DNA of 64,000 bases from Lineus longissimus (GCF_910592395.1 NC_088314.1:2294001-2358000); one strand, 5' to 3'. Shown: positions 49,401 to 62,318, counted from the first letter of the stretch. Notes: generated from the letters alone by a model not told the origin. Numbers and translations: made by a program.

Positions 49401-52400
49401 CTGGAGTTGTGAAATCTGCCTGGTCACTTGAACGCCGTCACCACCAAACCGTGCAGTATCATCCTCATTATCATACCTGCTTCCACCTGCTTATGTTCTC
49501 GCAGCTGATTGGCTACCTTCACCGGAAGCATCTGGTACAACAATTCGTCAGTTTTTCTCTTTTCTTCTTCCAGCGCCTTTCCCGTTCTTGTGAGCTCAGC
49601 AGTCGTTTCGTCAAGCTTTTTGCTAAAAAAAATGAATTTCCGAATGATATCCATTTCAGTTCTGTTTATCATCTTATCCGCGGACTTAAGAGGTCAGTCT
49701 TGCATGTAATTTTTCTTTACTTATTATACATGTAACTATGTATACCTATGTAACTTTCGTTGCATTGAGTAATACGGTTTAATTGTAATTGAGGGTGTTG
49801 AAAAATGTTTGCTCATTCCCGTGCTTTCATCTAGTATGTATTTCTACCTTATTTCTATTTCAGCGATTCTCTGTTGATTCAACAGGATGAGTTCCCGCGT
49901 GACGTCGTAGATAGGAATATCGGAAAGGAAGAGGTTCTTCTCCGCCATTTCGTTAAGACTAGACAGCCGGGGTGAGCATATGAACAGCATCAGGGTCACG
50001 TCCTCCATCCAGATCATCTGGCCTGTTGTAAACAAGACGTACACATTTGAATTTTTGGTGGATGCGGAATCGTGGTCATAACTTTTGTTGAATTATAAGG
50101 TACGAGCTGCTTTCTCGTCAGAGATTTGAGCTTAGTTTCATGAATAAACAGTGTCCAAAAGCCAAATTTCCTGGCCTTTTCGTTAGTAGTGACACTATCA
50201 TTAAAACCTTTACCATACCTTTCAGAACAATCCGCGATGAATTCAGTCCAATCACCTCCTTCTCTCTGATGATGAAACAAGCGTTGATGAACCTTCGTAG
50301 ATGAGCCATTGAAAGCATCAAGTTTGGCTGCATCATTTCAAAAACGTCACTGAGCTTAACGCCGCCAACGATCTGTCTGCACATTTTCTGGAGCCCTACA
50401 CCACATTGTACAATGCGTAACTCCGTGTCAAAAAGTATGTGGTAGGGAAATGCTTGACAGAATGATTTAGCATTGATTCGTAGTACATCCGGCACAACAG
50501 GCTGGAATGCCGGAACAATTTGGTTGCTTTTGTTGACGTCTTCGTTTAATGACGTCAGCACGATCCTGAAGATGACCAGGTATTGTTTACGTGTGTTACT
50601 GATGTCTATTGTGTGTATTTCCTGGACTACTGTTTCAACGTGTGTGTCGAAGAGTTTCTTTCCAACTGATCGAAGGATTCCTGGAAATGAATGAAAACCA
50701 TAAATTTAGGCAATCCACAGTATTTTATCCTTCTTGTATTACAATGTACAAAGCATTTTTTTAAGTAGCCGGAATTTAGGGAAAATATTGGTGAGCCTGA
50801 CTGCCTGTGAGCTGAATTCTGGAAGCGAGGAACAGTACAGTGATGTGATAATGTCATGCATACTCAATCAGTATAAATAATACTTGTAGTGTACAAAATC
50901 GTTATCTTTTCATTTGGCCATTTAGGTTCTGAGGTATGATGCATTTTCATCCGACTCAAAAGGCGGGCAAAAGGCAACTAGTGATAGTGCACGTAAGAAT
51001 TTCATGGACATACTTTGTCTAAACACATGTACATGTACCTTATATGGTATATTAATTGAACCGGTCACGTATTGCCCCTAACGCCATTATCCCAGCTATT
51101 AAATAGCGGCCGTAATCATCTCACCACAACATCCCTAATCAGGATAAGGTCGTTCCCTTCCTTGGCCATCAAGGAAGTTATTCACCTCTACATGTAGGTA
51201 ATAATGTTGAATCTTCTCGGACAAACATCATAACAAGGACAGGTCAAGGCACCCAGGCAGAGGTGTCTCGAGGACGAAATACAAAAGTAACCCTCATGTA
51301 CAGGCCAATAGCCCACTTTGTTCGTTACATTTTGGTTATTTGGGAGTCAAAAATTACCCAAAGGTGCGGTCGGCTTAGTTTGATGTTCTTCCGCGGGCAT
51401 CCCAAAATCCCCACTAGTGGGTTATTTGAAATACCATCTTCCAGCTGGGGCGAGCGCAGTTCCAATCTCAGCGAAAAAACGACCACGAGCAATCGGGCCT
51501 TAAGTTGTTTTTTCAAATTTGCATTTGATCTGCTCTTACCTATCACAAGGTTTTGAAGCCCAGGTCTGGATGAGTAGTAATGCAGCGTCAGGGATCCGTC
51601 TGGGTTGGTTTCGCACCTAGAATAAGTAGACGAGATGTTCTAATGTTTGAACTGTAAGCTTACATTTATCTGACACGATTTCACTGCTAATATGAGAATA
51701 TTCATGATGAAGAACTTCCATGGAAGGGGATCTGTGCGTGAGATGTGTTGGAAGACCGACATGGGGTTCTATAGCCAAGATAGGAAATACAGGCATGGCA
51801 CCCAAAACAAAGGAAGGGAGGAAAGCGTGGATATGATGTATCGGGCCAGTTTAGTTAGCGAACATCTTATGCAGAGTTAGCATAATGGGGGATTTTACAG
51901 GTCACAGTGCATAGCTTGAAACATCATATATACATGTAGGTTTCATCAAGAAGAAATGAAATACCAGTCTCTATTTTTATTCTTATTTACATGTGGTCAT
52001 TGTTAATCTGCATAATTTGGGTTATTGGCTCAAAAGGGCATAAACGAACACAAGGATTTTCCCACGTGTACAAAAGTCGGACATTAAGGCAAAATGAGCC
52101 GAACAAGGCCTATGATAAAGGCATAACAGGCTTAAAACTGTACATTTTCATGTTACACTTAGGCATAAACAAAGGGAACTATGACTAGAAGCTAATAAGA
52201 AAACATTGAATGATTGGTACGAATGTCCAGTTAAGCTCGTCTCAAATCACTAAGAAGTTTACTTAAAAGAATAACAAATCAAGCTCGAGAATTTGCTTCA
52301 TTAACTTTTAAAAGTATCGACTCGGAGGTTAAATAGTTGGCCAGTTAAGTACCAGAGAAAACATGATGGCACTTTCTGAGGTTTCGTAGTCAATTGTGAG

Positions 52401-55400
52401 TGTTTACTATTATGATAAGAGATTGAAGGTCACAAGGCCTACACATTTGTCTATGCTGTTATTACACTTAGTGGTTTCTTAACACTGTTGTAAAAGTATA
52501 AACATTTGAGGCACCAAGCCCATACACTGTCAAGAAAGGGTTCCTTGCGAACTCGTACAACCTTATTACCAGTGTAACGACTTGGAGTGTTTCCATTTCA
52601 GCGTGTTTCCCCTTGTTGTTTGTGTGCATTTGTGTACATATGTATATTAAGTCAACACCGATCTCCCTCTCTGATGGATATAAAAACCAACAAAATTGAA
52701 ACTCACTCGACTACCATTTCACTGACCTGAAAGATGGTGCATCGATATTTTCATAGGACATTGCCAGCAGCGCATGGAAAGAATCAAGATTCTGGACGAA
52801 GCTGGCGAAATCTTCGCCCAGAGTCTTCATCATCTTATCATAGCCGTGCCGCATGCAATACTCCAAGAAGTACTCGCCGAAAACCTCCAATACAGTTTCG
52901 GCTGGTAGACCTGTAAATAGAACAAAATCATATGCAAATAGTCATTTCATAACGCATTGCGTCATTATGATAAAACATTTCATGAAAAGTATTATCTTCC
53001 GATCATCTTAATTAGCTTTTGTTGAACCTTTTCTCTACATGCCGCTATATCCTTTTCGCGTATCGGCATCCTAACTTACCAAGAGTCTTCGCCACGGCTC
53101 CAACTAGAGTAAACGTCGCACCATCACAATAATGCTTAAATACTAAGAAGTGTTCGGTGTCGTTCAGGGAAGTTTCAGCCCTAACAAATTGAAATAAAGC
53201 ATTGTATGAAACGAGTACTTAGTGAAAGACATCAAAAGCTAAAGATATATGTTATTAGTCACAGCAACAACGTGAGAAGCAATATTGTGACAATGATCAG
53301 CAATTTCCGTAAAATACCTGTTACATACAAACAAAACCTTGTTTCATGATTGAGTATTCAGAGATGTTAACGGTGCCTGGTTCATCTTCTGAGGATGATT
53401 AACCACTGATTGCCAATTGCATTATGATGAGTTAAGAAGCTGGGGAATATTATCCGGACTAATCAGTGTTTTGTTGGGAATAATTCATTTGGAGGATATC
53501 TATCCTGACTAACTAGAGTTTTGTATCGAGTCATTTCATGTTAAAAAAGAAATCAGCGATGTAAAAACATTGTCATTGGTTGCCAAGGTGAAGGATGTTG
53601 TGCATGTGATACATTCCATTAATAATCGCCTATACATGCATGTCATGGATTGACATTCAAAACGCTAATTGCCTTTTCAAATGATTGCCAATCAGTCCGT
53701 AAACAAGGGATAATGAGGAAAAAATGCATTCGTCCTTGTCAGCAAAAAAGTGATATGTATAAGTATAATGGTAACGTTATGTTCCTATTTACAACCAAAC
53801 TGGTTCAATCCAACCGATTGACGCATTCAGGTCCGTTTCCAACCTTTCACTTACAGAATCTTCTTCCAGGCCTCTTCTCCAAACTTCTCCAGGACGAGCT
53901 GGCGAATGCACACGTGAATCTGACCATACTGAAACAAACAAAGCGACTTTTAAGCTAACACATTTTTAAAGACAAAATATCAATACTCGTAAAACACTCG
54001 GGTGTGACCATCAACAAAATAAGAAGATTAAGCAAAATGCCAATACATTCGGAAATCATTCCAGCAAGGCGATTAAATAATGCAAAAGGCTAACTTGTTC
54101 GGAAAAAACTCCATGGAGATCAAGAATAGCTTCATGAACGTCATTTTGCATGTTTGAAAAACATCTTATACCGATTTACGAAGGCTGTGAATATGATGTT
54201 GCTGACACCTTTTAAGCAATATGTACATACATTAACCTACAAAACACCTTACATCATATCACCTGCAAAGAAATAGACATTGTGAACAAGTTAGGCTTGT
54301 TTTGCCGCGTTATAAAGAAAAATATTCATTTCAGCTATGTTGCTAATGTAACTTCGATGTTGCCTTTGTAATAGTTTGAGTAAATGTAATGTTTGCTGAC
54401 ATCCTCGTTGGAAAGTAGTGCTGATTGAAGTAATCAAATGCGTCAATTGACCGAGCTCTGTGTTTGATATTTTGGCCAGACCAATTGCAAAACGTGGCGC
54501 TAATACTGATAGCTTACAAATGTATCGTTTTTTGACCAGTTAGCGATGAAAGTTAAATAACCAACCGTTCGTTTTTAATACATTGACCGACTGACCTATG
54601 ACTGACTTGAGGTCACTGGTGAATATCACGTACTAGCATTATACCCGTGGCGCAGGCAGGTTCAAATGGGCTATATCTTGAATAGATTAAATTGCAATGA
54701 AAACCTAATGCAATATCAAAGGAGCAATATCGAAGAGACAAATTAATCAAACCATTTGTCCACACAGACTCGGACCTAGCTGTAGCGTGCTGTATGCGTG
54801 CATAAAAGGTACAATGTATATCAATTGATCCGATAGAGATGATGAGGCAATGTCAGTATGCCTCGTTCCTTAGTCAGCAATATGCCTCTTTTTATACGGA
54901 GAAGAAGAGGGAGAACTCAGCTAGGCCTTCACATGTCGACTTCCAAATGGCTTGAACCAACTGTACTATCACTACTATAACTTAAAATACGTGCTCCTCC
55001 TACATGTAGCGATGTCTCGGGCAAGGCACTTAGTCGACAGGCAAGCTAAAAGTTCAGCACCGTGAGCAGCTCCTTGATAAGGCCATGTCAGGTTCACGCA
55101 CCTCTTCAGATACATCAAGTATTGAAAGCTGTGGTGAGCACATAAAAAGACCATGGTCACCTTAATTTGAAAATCCCTTCATAATCAAGGGCTGGCTCTG
55201 ACTAAAACAGTACCCATAAACCCCCAATTTGACCCCAGCTCCTAACTGCGGGAAAACCCAAGTCCAGCAACCAAAAGTACCAAAAATACGTTTTTGTTCA
55301 CATTTGAACTGCACACATGCGTTTGTTTACAATTTCATTTCCCGCAAAATCTCGAAAATCAGGTGACCTGCAATCGTGGATTGAAAATAACATTAAACTG

Positions 55401-58400
55401 GGTTCAGCAGGTCAGCAGGTATACCGGCTGTTCCAATCATCTCCCTACAGCCAGCTGTTCAAAATATTATGTTATTCACCCCACAGGGAGTGCAGGTAAT
55501 TGATTAAGCCACTGCATAACTTAACAGCAATGGCTTGGCTTCTGTGAGTGGTAAGGAGAATTGACAGTGTCCGATTAAACATCCCTCATTACTGCTCCGC
55601 TGAAGTAAATTTCCGAAAACAAACATTACGTTGCATCAGTATAACATATCACCTGCCAACGTGCAAAATTTCGAGACGAAACACTACCCCAAATGGCATT
55701 TTATCGAGCCGCCTTATAGTATTATGATATAGATATGTTTATTCATCACTTCTGTGGTGACGATTAGAACTATAATGATCGATAAGCTTCCACCATAGGC
55801 TCAAAGTACTCGAGTGAACTGCAATTAAAAGTGCGGTGGCAATGTGGAAGTGTGACCGACTTGTGGTGAGATAGTCGTGAGTTCGAGACTCAGGCTACTG
55901 GAAAAGTCTGCTGTTTCTTTCTCATGAGTTATGCTCCACATACCAGTAAACAAAAACCCTTTAACCAGAAACTGAGCCATGTTTACCGGAACAATGATCA
56001 TGGCCAGTGGGCGATACTGATAGTGTTTGAATATGCGAGATTCCGGAAACTTTTAACTTGTCGTTGAGAAGTTGTTATAGAAACGGGTATTTTTAGTTGA
56101 ACGAATATTTGCTCGCGTAATGACAAAACTTTGTCAAGCACTCAAAGGGGGTCAAGTCCAAATTCGGTTAATGACCGCAGCATTATAGCGATATTGTACG
56201 GTACATACTTCACTTGGTATAGTTTGCAAGGGTGGAGTCATTACCAGCCTACCAATTAGCAACGCCATGTTAATAGTGGAATGGAAGTAATTTGTTCTCA
56301 GTATGTTTGTCCGGCACTGAGTGATTTGAAATCGATAATTATGGGCTCTAGCTGCCTGAAGAAGTGGTTTCATAGTCCGGCCGGTCGTGGAGGTTTCAAT
56401 GTCCGAGGAACAAAGGGCTCTATTATGCGCTTTGATGGCTGAGCTATTGATGACCATGGCCGCTGTAGAACCACACACCAAACATGTCATCCATCAGAAA
56501 ACAGAGTTTTCCACTTTGTGCACAATGATGAGCGATATAACAAGCCATGACAGGCATGTGGCGCTGTATCTGACGTACATTCGTCATGACGCTCATGCTC
56601 AAAATGTACCCCTTTTTGCAAGCAGTATTACATGTACAATGGTCCTAGGTTCATTAAATGTGTGCAGGAAAACAACGTAGACATTACAGAGCGACGACTT
56701 TTCATCTACCATGCATTGGTTATTCTGGCCTCAAATATACAGATCGGCTAAGACTGTTTACTGCAAACACACTCCCTAATGTTCATGACCGTTCATCTAT
56801 AGGAATTAGCTAGAATATAATGTCACAGGTCGGAATTAATGTCACAAAGATTAGTTGTTTTCTATTCTAGTTGACGATAGATCTACTATTCGAAAAATGT
56901 CTCCACCATCTTTAATATTTCTGTTGTATCCAAAGGTTATTAACAAGAACACTCTCGGACATTCCCAAATTATACCTACAACGGAATGCCTCTAATCAAC
57001 CACCCATTGTGACCTTTAATTACACAAGGACTAGCCCTTATCCGTTATAAGTTACTGTTCTTTCTGCTAGGCTCTTTGCAAAGAAAAAGATTTTGAGTAA
57101 ACCGTAATTTTAAAAGCCGGCAAACCCTTAACTAGTTTCAACAATCAGAGTTTGTTTACAAAACAGTTTTTAAACTTTGCAAGTAAGCATTATGTGCCCG
57201 TTATAAACCGTATTCTTCAATTCAGGTGCTTATTGATATTCCATTACTTGAATTCGAACTAGGGCCTATGATGTAGTTATTAACAATATACCGTCCGAAC
57301 AAAAGGGAAAATTACAAACTCTTCCTAATTTGTGGCTGGGGTATGTTATTAACGCAATAAGTACAAGTCAAACATTCACACCTTGCTTGAACGATTCCCT
57401 GTTTATAAACAGACCTTCGGAAGCCAACCACCCGGGACGATGACGTAACGTAATGCGTGTATTCAATGTCAACTTCCTGGCTGGAGAGCGGGGTGAACAC
57501 TTGTTATTGTGGTCGCACCTTTACACATGATGTTCCGACACTCGTGTCCATGCATGGTTTTGCGTTGCCCTTGATGACTGCGTCGTTGAATGTTGATGAT
57601 ATGTTAGACATGTATTGTCCTCGTGAATCTTAGTGATATATTGAACATGTTGATCGTTCTGGTGAATCTTATTGTGACATTTTGAACATGTTGAATTGCG
57701 GTTGTGATTCTCAGTGATATATTTGGTAAGTTGGAAGACAGTGTTCTTCGGTAGATGACTTGAACGCAATTTCATCATAGCATTAGAAAAGCACGTTTGA
57801 AATAATCAAATGGTAAATTTATGTCATCAGGTAGGTATAAAGATCACGTACATACTGATGTTATACATGTAGTTTGACTGTGCCGCAAGGGTCAATTCCA
57901 GATAAAGAGTATCAATTGGTTGGTACACACCCTGCTAACATTTGAAAATTTAGAATCAAGGTATCTGTGTTGGCGATATCTTCTGCCCTTATCCCGGGGA
58001 GTCTTCGCCCTATGAAATTTTGTTCCCGTGGATTTTAAGGGTTGGAGACAATTTCCACTTATTTAGTAAATGTATATAATGTTTGTGTAAGGGTATATTG
58101 GCTTATTTTATTGTGTTTACAGTGAGGAATCTCACCTATTCGTTGAAATGCGGTGGGAGTGACTTTAACATGCATAATTTTACGTTGGTCGAAGTCGGGA
58201 AAGGCGGGCGTTAAAATCTTCTATGATTCTCTATTAAGGAAGGAGTAATAATTTAGTCACTAGTAATATTGAGAGAAAAGAGGGCAGGAAATATTTGCGA
58301 GAATGGTCTTTCCCACCTACTAACCCATTTGTCGATAGCGGGATCTCTTGTTGCTTACATGTATTCTCATGCAAACAAGCCTGCAAGGTTCAACCAAAAC

Positions 58401-58524
58401 AATCATTGAAGTAAGGGGAGAGGTAAAACATTGAGAAGAGTAATACCGCCCTCTCCCCCCAACGATGACTTTTATCCCTTTACTTTCGGGCTGAAACAGA
58501 ATAAATAAAAGTAACACTTACCAT
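46474..58524 (-). CDS. GUCY1B2: Soluble guanylate cyclase beta-2-type subunit, complete
   Basis: Twelve coding exons in consistent phase: 58522-58524 (ATG only), 53855-53928, 53080-53180, 52727-52910, 51540-51616, 50219-50680, 49848-50022, 49477-49622, 48825-48973, 47734-47880, 47227-47381, 46474-46924; 2,124 bases, 707 residues (rat beta-2 about 680). The enzyme makes cGMP from GTP when haem binds NO. H-NOX domain 1-180 has the proximal His at residue 105 and the haem-propionate motif Y134-x-S136-x-R138. An HNOBA/PAS-like domain (about 200-350) and a coiled coil (about 358-405) follow. The cyclase domain (about 405-590) keeps both metal Asp (419, 463), guanine-selecting Glu 459 and Cys 529, and Asn 536 and Arg 540. 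The 110-residue tail ends CTLL, a prenylation (CaaX) box; rat beta-2 ends CVVL by recall. RGQMIWM-like and NQQRIAEIE segments match beta-2 rather than beta-1. Confidence 0.95.
55317..55499 (+). CDS. Unassigned open frame inside sGC intron 1
   Basis: A frame from ATG reads [20 protein letters not shown] and continues [20 protein letters not shown] to a CAG/GTAATT donor-like end (or a stop right after it). It looks more protein-like than the surrounding sequence, but I know no family for it and find no second exon. It could be a fragment of a mobile element or the first exon of a nested gene. Confidence 0.2.
   Translation: MRLFTISFPAKSRKSGDLQSWIENNIKLGSAGQQVYRLFQSSPYSQLFKILCYSPHRECR
57609..57730. 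repeat. Imperfect ~41-52-bp tandem repeat, three copies
   Basis: Three diverged copies share the order GAACATGTTGA, a GTGAATCTTA or GTGATTCTCA block, and GTGATATATT. They lie in intron 1 of the guanylate cyclase gene. A minus-strand frame across it is repetitive and not a gene. Confidence 0.6.
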
Positions 58525-59739
58525 CTTGATTCTAGAAAGTTCTTCTCATATTCCTATTCGCCATGTTAAACCATTTCCAACTTGTTTTTGACACCGATCA
58601 CAGTCTGGTACAAGTGAATTAAAACCTCCAGGTAAATACAAAACAAAACAAGAACAAGTCCTTTAAGAGAGTTACAAGAGCCAACTGAGGCGCCACGTCA
58701 TGGCAGTCTAAGTCAGGGGTTTAGAATGGCTTCCCTCGCACTATTAACCCATTTGATTCTTAATTAAGGAAAAAGTCATTAACAGCTGGCATTCCATTTA
58801 GTGTTCTCTAATTCGCTGAGCCGATATAGTGATAATACGACTGATTTGCCAGAGATATATAAGCCATTCCGAGCCAACACGTTTTTCGCAGAGGGCGCTC
58901 AAGTGTATGTGTGTCTCTTCTTCGACCACGTGGCCGGGCCGACGTGAAAGGGAAAGTCTGTCGCCAGGAGAAAGTAATGTCATTGGAAGGAAATCGAACT
59001 TGATCAGTGAAACAAACGACCTTTTAACTAGTTCGGAAGGCAAAGCTCCACAAACGGCATCGGTGAATGGGGAGAATTAATGTTTGGGCCAGGTTTCTCT
59101 CTTGGCGTAGTAGCCTGGTACATGTAGGTATGAGCGAGGGCTTCTGCTTGCCCAACACTGACGGGAAAGCCAAGAAATCTTCGAGAGGAAAATGCCGAAT
59201 CAAAGCAATTGCCATCTCCCATCCCGCGTCCTAACCAAATACATCCACCCTGTCATGGGGTCACTGGAGGTTGGAATCAAGCAATGATGGACAAAAGCCT
59301 TCATTTGATGACATCATTTTATTACATCGTGGTTGCAATGCCATGCCGAGCATTTGCCGTCATAGAAATCGAAATTGGAGATTGAAGAAAGAAAACATTA
59401 TTTATTTCTCGGAAAACAAGACACGTGTATTTTATACAAAACAGAACACACATTAAAAACATGAGTGAACCGATTTAATGATATGATCGAGCTTGAGCAA
59501 TTGGATAGTACATGTATTGACAATGGTGTTAATGTAGTAAAGTGCAGTATCCATAAGTGTAATTGGCCGGTAGGCAACAGAGCACGTATGTTGATAAATG
59601 ATTGCCTGAATTGATTAATGTGCTTTGTTATACAGTTAAGATGAAAATCTGCCTGCAACGACACAAACTTCAAAACGTTTTGCGAACAACTGTTATTTTA
59701 TACACCTGTAAAGCATGATTTGATATAAAGATAACCAAA
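58525..59739. other. sGC promoter region and spacer
   Basis: No coding exon seen. The guanylate cyclase 5' leader must start here, just right of the ATG exon at 58,524; I see no clear TATA box. A CACGTGG-containing stretch (58,926-58,932) is an E-box. Confidence 0.4.
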
Positions 59740-60039
59740 ATGGACGGAATCAACATGACCCGCATGACCCTAGACTGTGGAGACGGTGGAAATCTCACTT
59801 TCGAGCCATACGCCAGGACGGACGGAATGGAAAACCAAGATTGTGTACTGACACTTAAAAAATGTTTTGGCACAGAGAATGTAAAGTTTTTCACAATATC
59901 ACAGAAACTTAAAACACAAGGCTTGGAACACGCCTACGTTATTAAGGAGAAAATCCTCTTTGCGAACCATCACAGTCTCTTGAGCTGCCTACCAAGCAAG
60001 CACAGATTACCTTTTGTTGCCAAATGTATATGCATGTAG
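59740..60039 (+). CDS. Unassigned 99-codon open frame, cut short by a MITE
   Basis: Opens with ATGGAC in a good AAAATGG context and reads MDGINMTRMTLDCGDGGNLT, later GTENVKFFTISQK. It ends at a TAG whose G is the first base of an inverted-repeat element (60,039). I know no matching family and see no splice partner. It overlaps the probable 3' region of the SPEC3 gene on the other strand. It may be a remnant of a gene truncated by the insertion, or chance. Confidence 0.25.
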   Translation: MDGINMTRMTLDCGDGGNLTFEPYARTDGMENQDCVLTLKKCFGTENVKFFTISQKLKTQGLEHAYVIKEKILFANHHSLLSCLPSKHRLPFVAKCICM

Positions 60040-60164
60040 CCCGGTTGTTAGAAAGCATGTCAGCTGATAAGATTACGTTGACGCGTTGTTACATGCGCCC
60101 ATTAGTACATGAAACTACATTAAGGCACGATGTTATGAGCTAACATGCTTTCTAACAACTGGGC
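60039..60164. mobile_element. 126-bp inverted-repeat element (MITE-like)
   Basis: Left arm GCCCGGTTGTTAGAAAGCATG and its complement at the right end (CATGCTTTCTAACAACTGGGC) match with one or two differences; the similarity continues about 12 more bases inward with mismatches. No target duplication is obvious and there is no coding frame. Confidence 0.7.
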
Positions 60165-60208
60165 AGGAGGAACTGCGAGAAAATCATATCTCAATCACCT
60201 TCAATACG

Positions 60209-62318
60209 CTAAGACACAGGTGTCATCGAATCTCCATCATTTTGACTGTTCGACCTTGTTGGTCTCGTATATGGATTTTGTGACCGAAAGAAATTGACAG
60301 CCACGACTGTGTTTCTGAGGGTCGTGATATGATTGGTTGCTCGCCGATTACTAGTATTTGCTGGCACCGCTTCTTGTACTGTTGTTACAGTCGCCGGTTG
60401 TGGTTGTGGTTGTTCCGTGACTACCACTATAGCTCCGGCCTGTTGTGGTTGATCTCCCTCTGGGCCTACGTACGGAGGCGGTGGTGAGGTAGGTAAGGGA
60501 AGACTGTAGCCGTAGATGGGGAGCTGGTCGCCCTGAACATCTTGGGAGTACGGTGGAGGTGCCGGTACATCTCCTCCAGGGTTCCGCATTCGCTGGATCA
60601 GTTCCCGCCTCTCGCGGGTCTTTGCTTCGTATTCCTCTGAAATATGTACGGACAATAAAAAGCTTCGGCATGATTTGTAGTTTGCATGTACATTGATGAA
60701 TCTAGTAATTAAGGCGCGGTTCATTGAGGGAAACGTAGTGCACAAATCGAGAGACAGGTTTTACTGTGTATCAAACATTCAGTATAATTTTTTTCCACTT
60801 GAACCCAGCCCTGACAAAAAATCAGGACAGCGATGTGAGAAAGACATGCTGTGTGCTTGACAAAGCTAGAATGGAAAAACAGCACTTCTGAAAAATGCTG
60901 CGCAGGGTTTTCCCTTTGAATGAAAGTGATTAACTGCCACTGAAGTATATAGCAACATCCTCCAAAGGGCAGTTCTTTTTTTGCTTGGTAAAGAGCGTCT
61001 ATCTAAACCTTTCTCAACACCAACCCTACGGCAATCTATAACGAGTGCCGCGCCCCAGTGCGGAGTGCTGTAGTTCTTGAGCCTGAAGCTGTGAAGCAAG
61101 CCGGGAGATTCTAGATGGCATGGCTGTTCTTGCAGTTCTTGACCGGGTAGGTCGATTTAAAGGTATTTTACTTTTTCTTATTTGAAAACGTAGCCAAAGC
61201 ACCAATCGTTAACTCACCTGCGAGTCCTATATACATGCATCCCCAAATACAGCTCCAGATCCAGCCAATCAGGAAGAATGGGATCAGGAGAAGTTGGCAA
61301 CTGCCTATGAGGATACTGATCATGACCGGGGTGCACTTCCGCTTCCGGTGCCTCCGTCGGCGGGGGTCAAGGTCGGCCATGTTACAGCAACAGGTGCCGA
61401 ATGTCGAGCAGCAGGTTCCTGAAAACAGAGACAGGGAGACATTCAACATAACGTCAAAATCTGTTCCTTGCACTTTGTATGACAAACATGACGAATAATA
61501 TTAATGGTCATACATTGAAAAATTCGGCCCGGAAGAGTGCCTTTTTCCATCAGACACTCACCGGTCAGGTCCTATCATATTCTGATAGATTATGGTGCTA
61601 TAGAGGCCATGACTGTCAATAGGTCAGAGGTTAAAGCGTATTCAACATCTACGTCCGAATGACCACGAACTTGTCTTCATCATGTGTCATCCAAGGCGGA
61701 GCTTTGTTGACGACAGACGAACGGGTCGGCCAGGCCAAGATACTCACCAAATCCTGGTAAGATGAAGTTCAAAACGGCACACAATGCAGCAAAGCACATC
61801 GGCATGATTGGGACGATGCCTTTATCCCTGAGGAGATGAGTCGTGCTGGGCTGCCGATGCTCACGGTCTGATCTACGCTCGCTTCTTCTCCGCTCCGTCA
61901 CCCTTTGTCGCTGGACCTCCATGATCTCTGCTATAGTCGGGAGCTGGCGCCGAACCTCCCCTTCTCCCGTGCCCGCAGTCCCCTCTCCAGCAGCCGGAGT
62001 GGTCCCGCTCGCACTCGTGTGCCCCTCTTGTCCTGGTTGCACCTCATTGCGTTGAGAAGGCACAGCTTCATCTCTACCAGATGATTCCACACCATTACTG
62101 GTGTTGTTACTCTGTGCCTCAGTCCGTGTAGTCTGAGTTCCGTGCTGCCGGGACTGACCCTGTCCCTGTTGTTGGGTCCTGTTCCTGCCCCGGGAGTAAT
62201 ACGCGTTGCTATCTATATGATCCCCTGTCAGTTGTTCATCATTCTCTGGTTCAGGCGTATCTAAGTCTGGGGTCTGAATTTCAATATTTAATGCCTGAAC
62301 ATCAGCATTATGAGCCAT
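60209..62318 (-). CDS. SPEC3/stum-family membrane protein, complete
   Basis: Three exons, 61748-62318, 61218-61418 and 60209-60636, all joined in phase 1; 1,200 bases, 399 residues. The SPEC3/stum family (sea urchin SPEC3, fly stum, vertebrate STUM) is linked to cilia and mechanosensory neurons. Residues 1-170 are disordered, rich in Gln, Thr, Glu and Arg. A conserved core follows: PIMPMCFAALCAVLNFILPG (about 171-190), a Cys cluster (GTCC...GTCCC), an Arg/Lys-rich loop, then QLLLIPFFLIGWIWSCIWG (second membrane segment, about 222-256). The C-terminal tail (258-399) holds two PPxY motifs (PPPY 284-287, PPPY 310-313) that could bind WW-domain ubiquitin ligases such as NEDD4. I chose ATG 62318; an in-frame upstream stretch has no ATG. 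The core is typical of the family, while the N- and C-terminal extensions are much longer than in vertebrate STUM. Confidence 0.88.
61525..61650. repeat. Fragment related to the GCCGGTGTA element family
   Basis: Within SPEC3 intron 1, the blocks CTATAGAGGCC, TGACTGTCAATAGGTCAGAG and TTAAAGCG match, with changes, the interior of the element at 24,981-25,153. The ends are not preserved. Confidence 0.45.

Larger units (their letters stand above)
53929..58521 (-). other. Intron 1 of the guanylate cyclase gene
   Basis: This 4.6-kb intron separates the ATG-only exon from the TATGGT exon. It contains a plus-strand frame at 55,317-55,499, an imperfect tandem repeat near 57,609-57,730 and otherwise nothing that I recognise. 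Confidence 0.7.

Noticed and set aside
57521-57778. Asn/His-rich minus-strand frame with CxxC
   Set aside because: It follows an imperfect tandem DNA repeat and has no splice partners.
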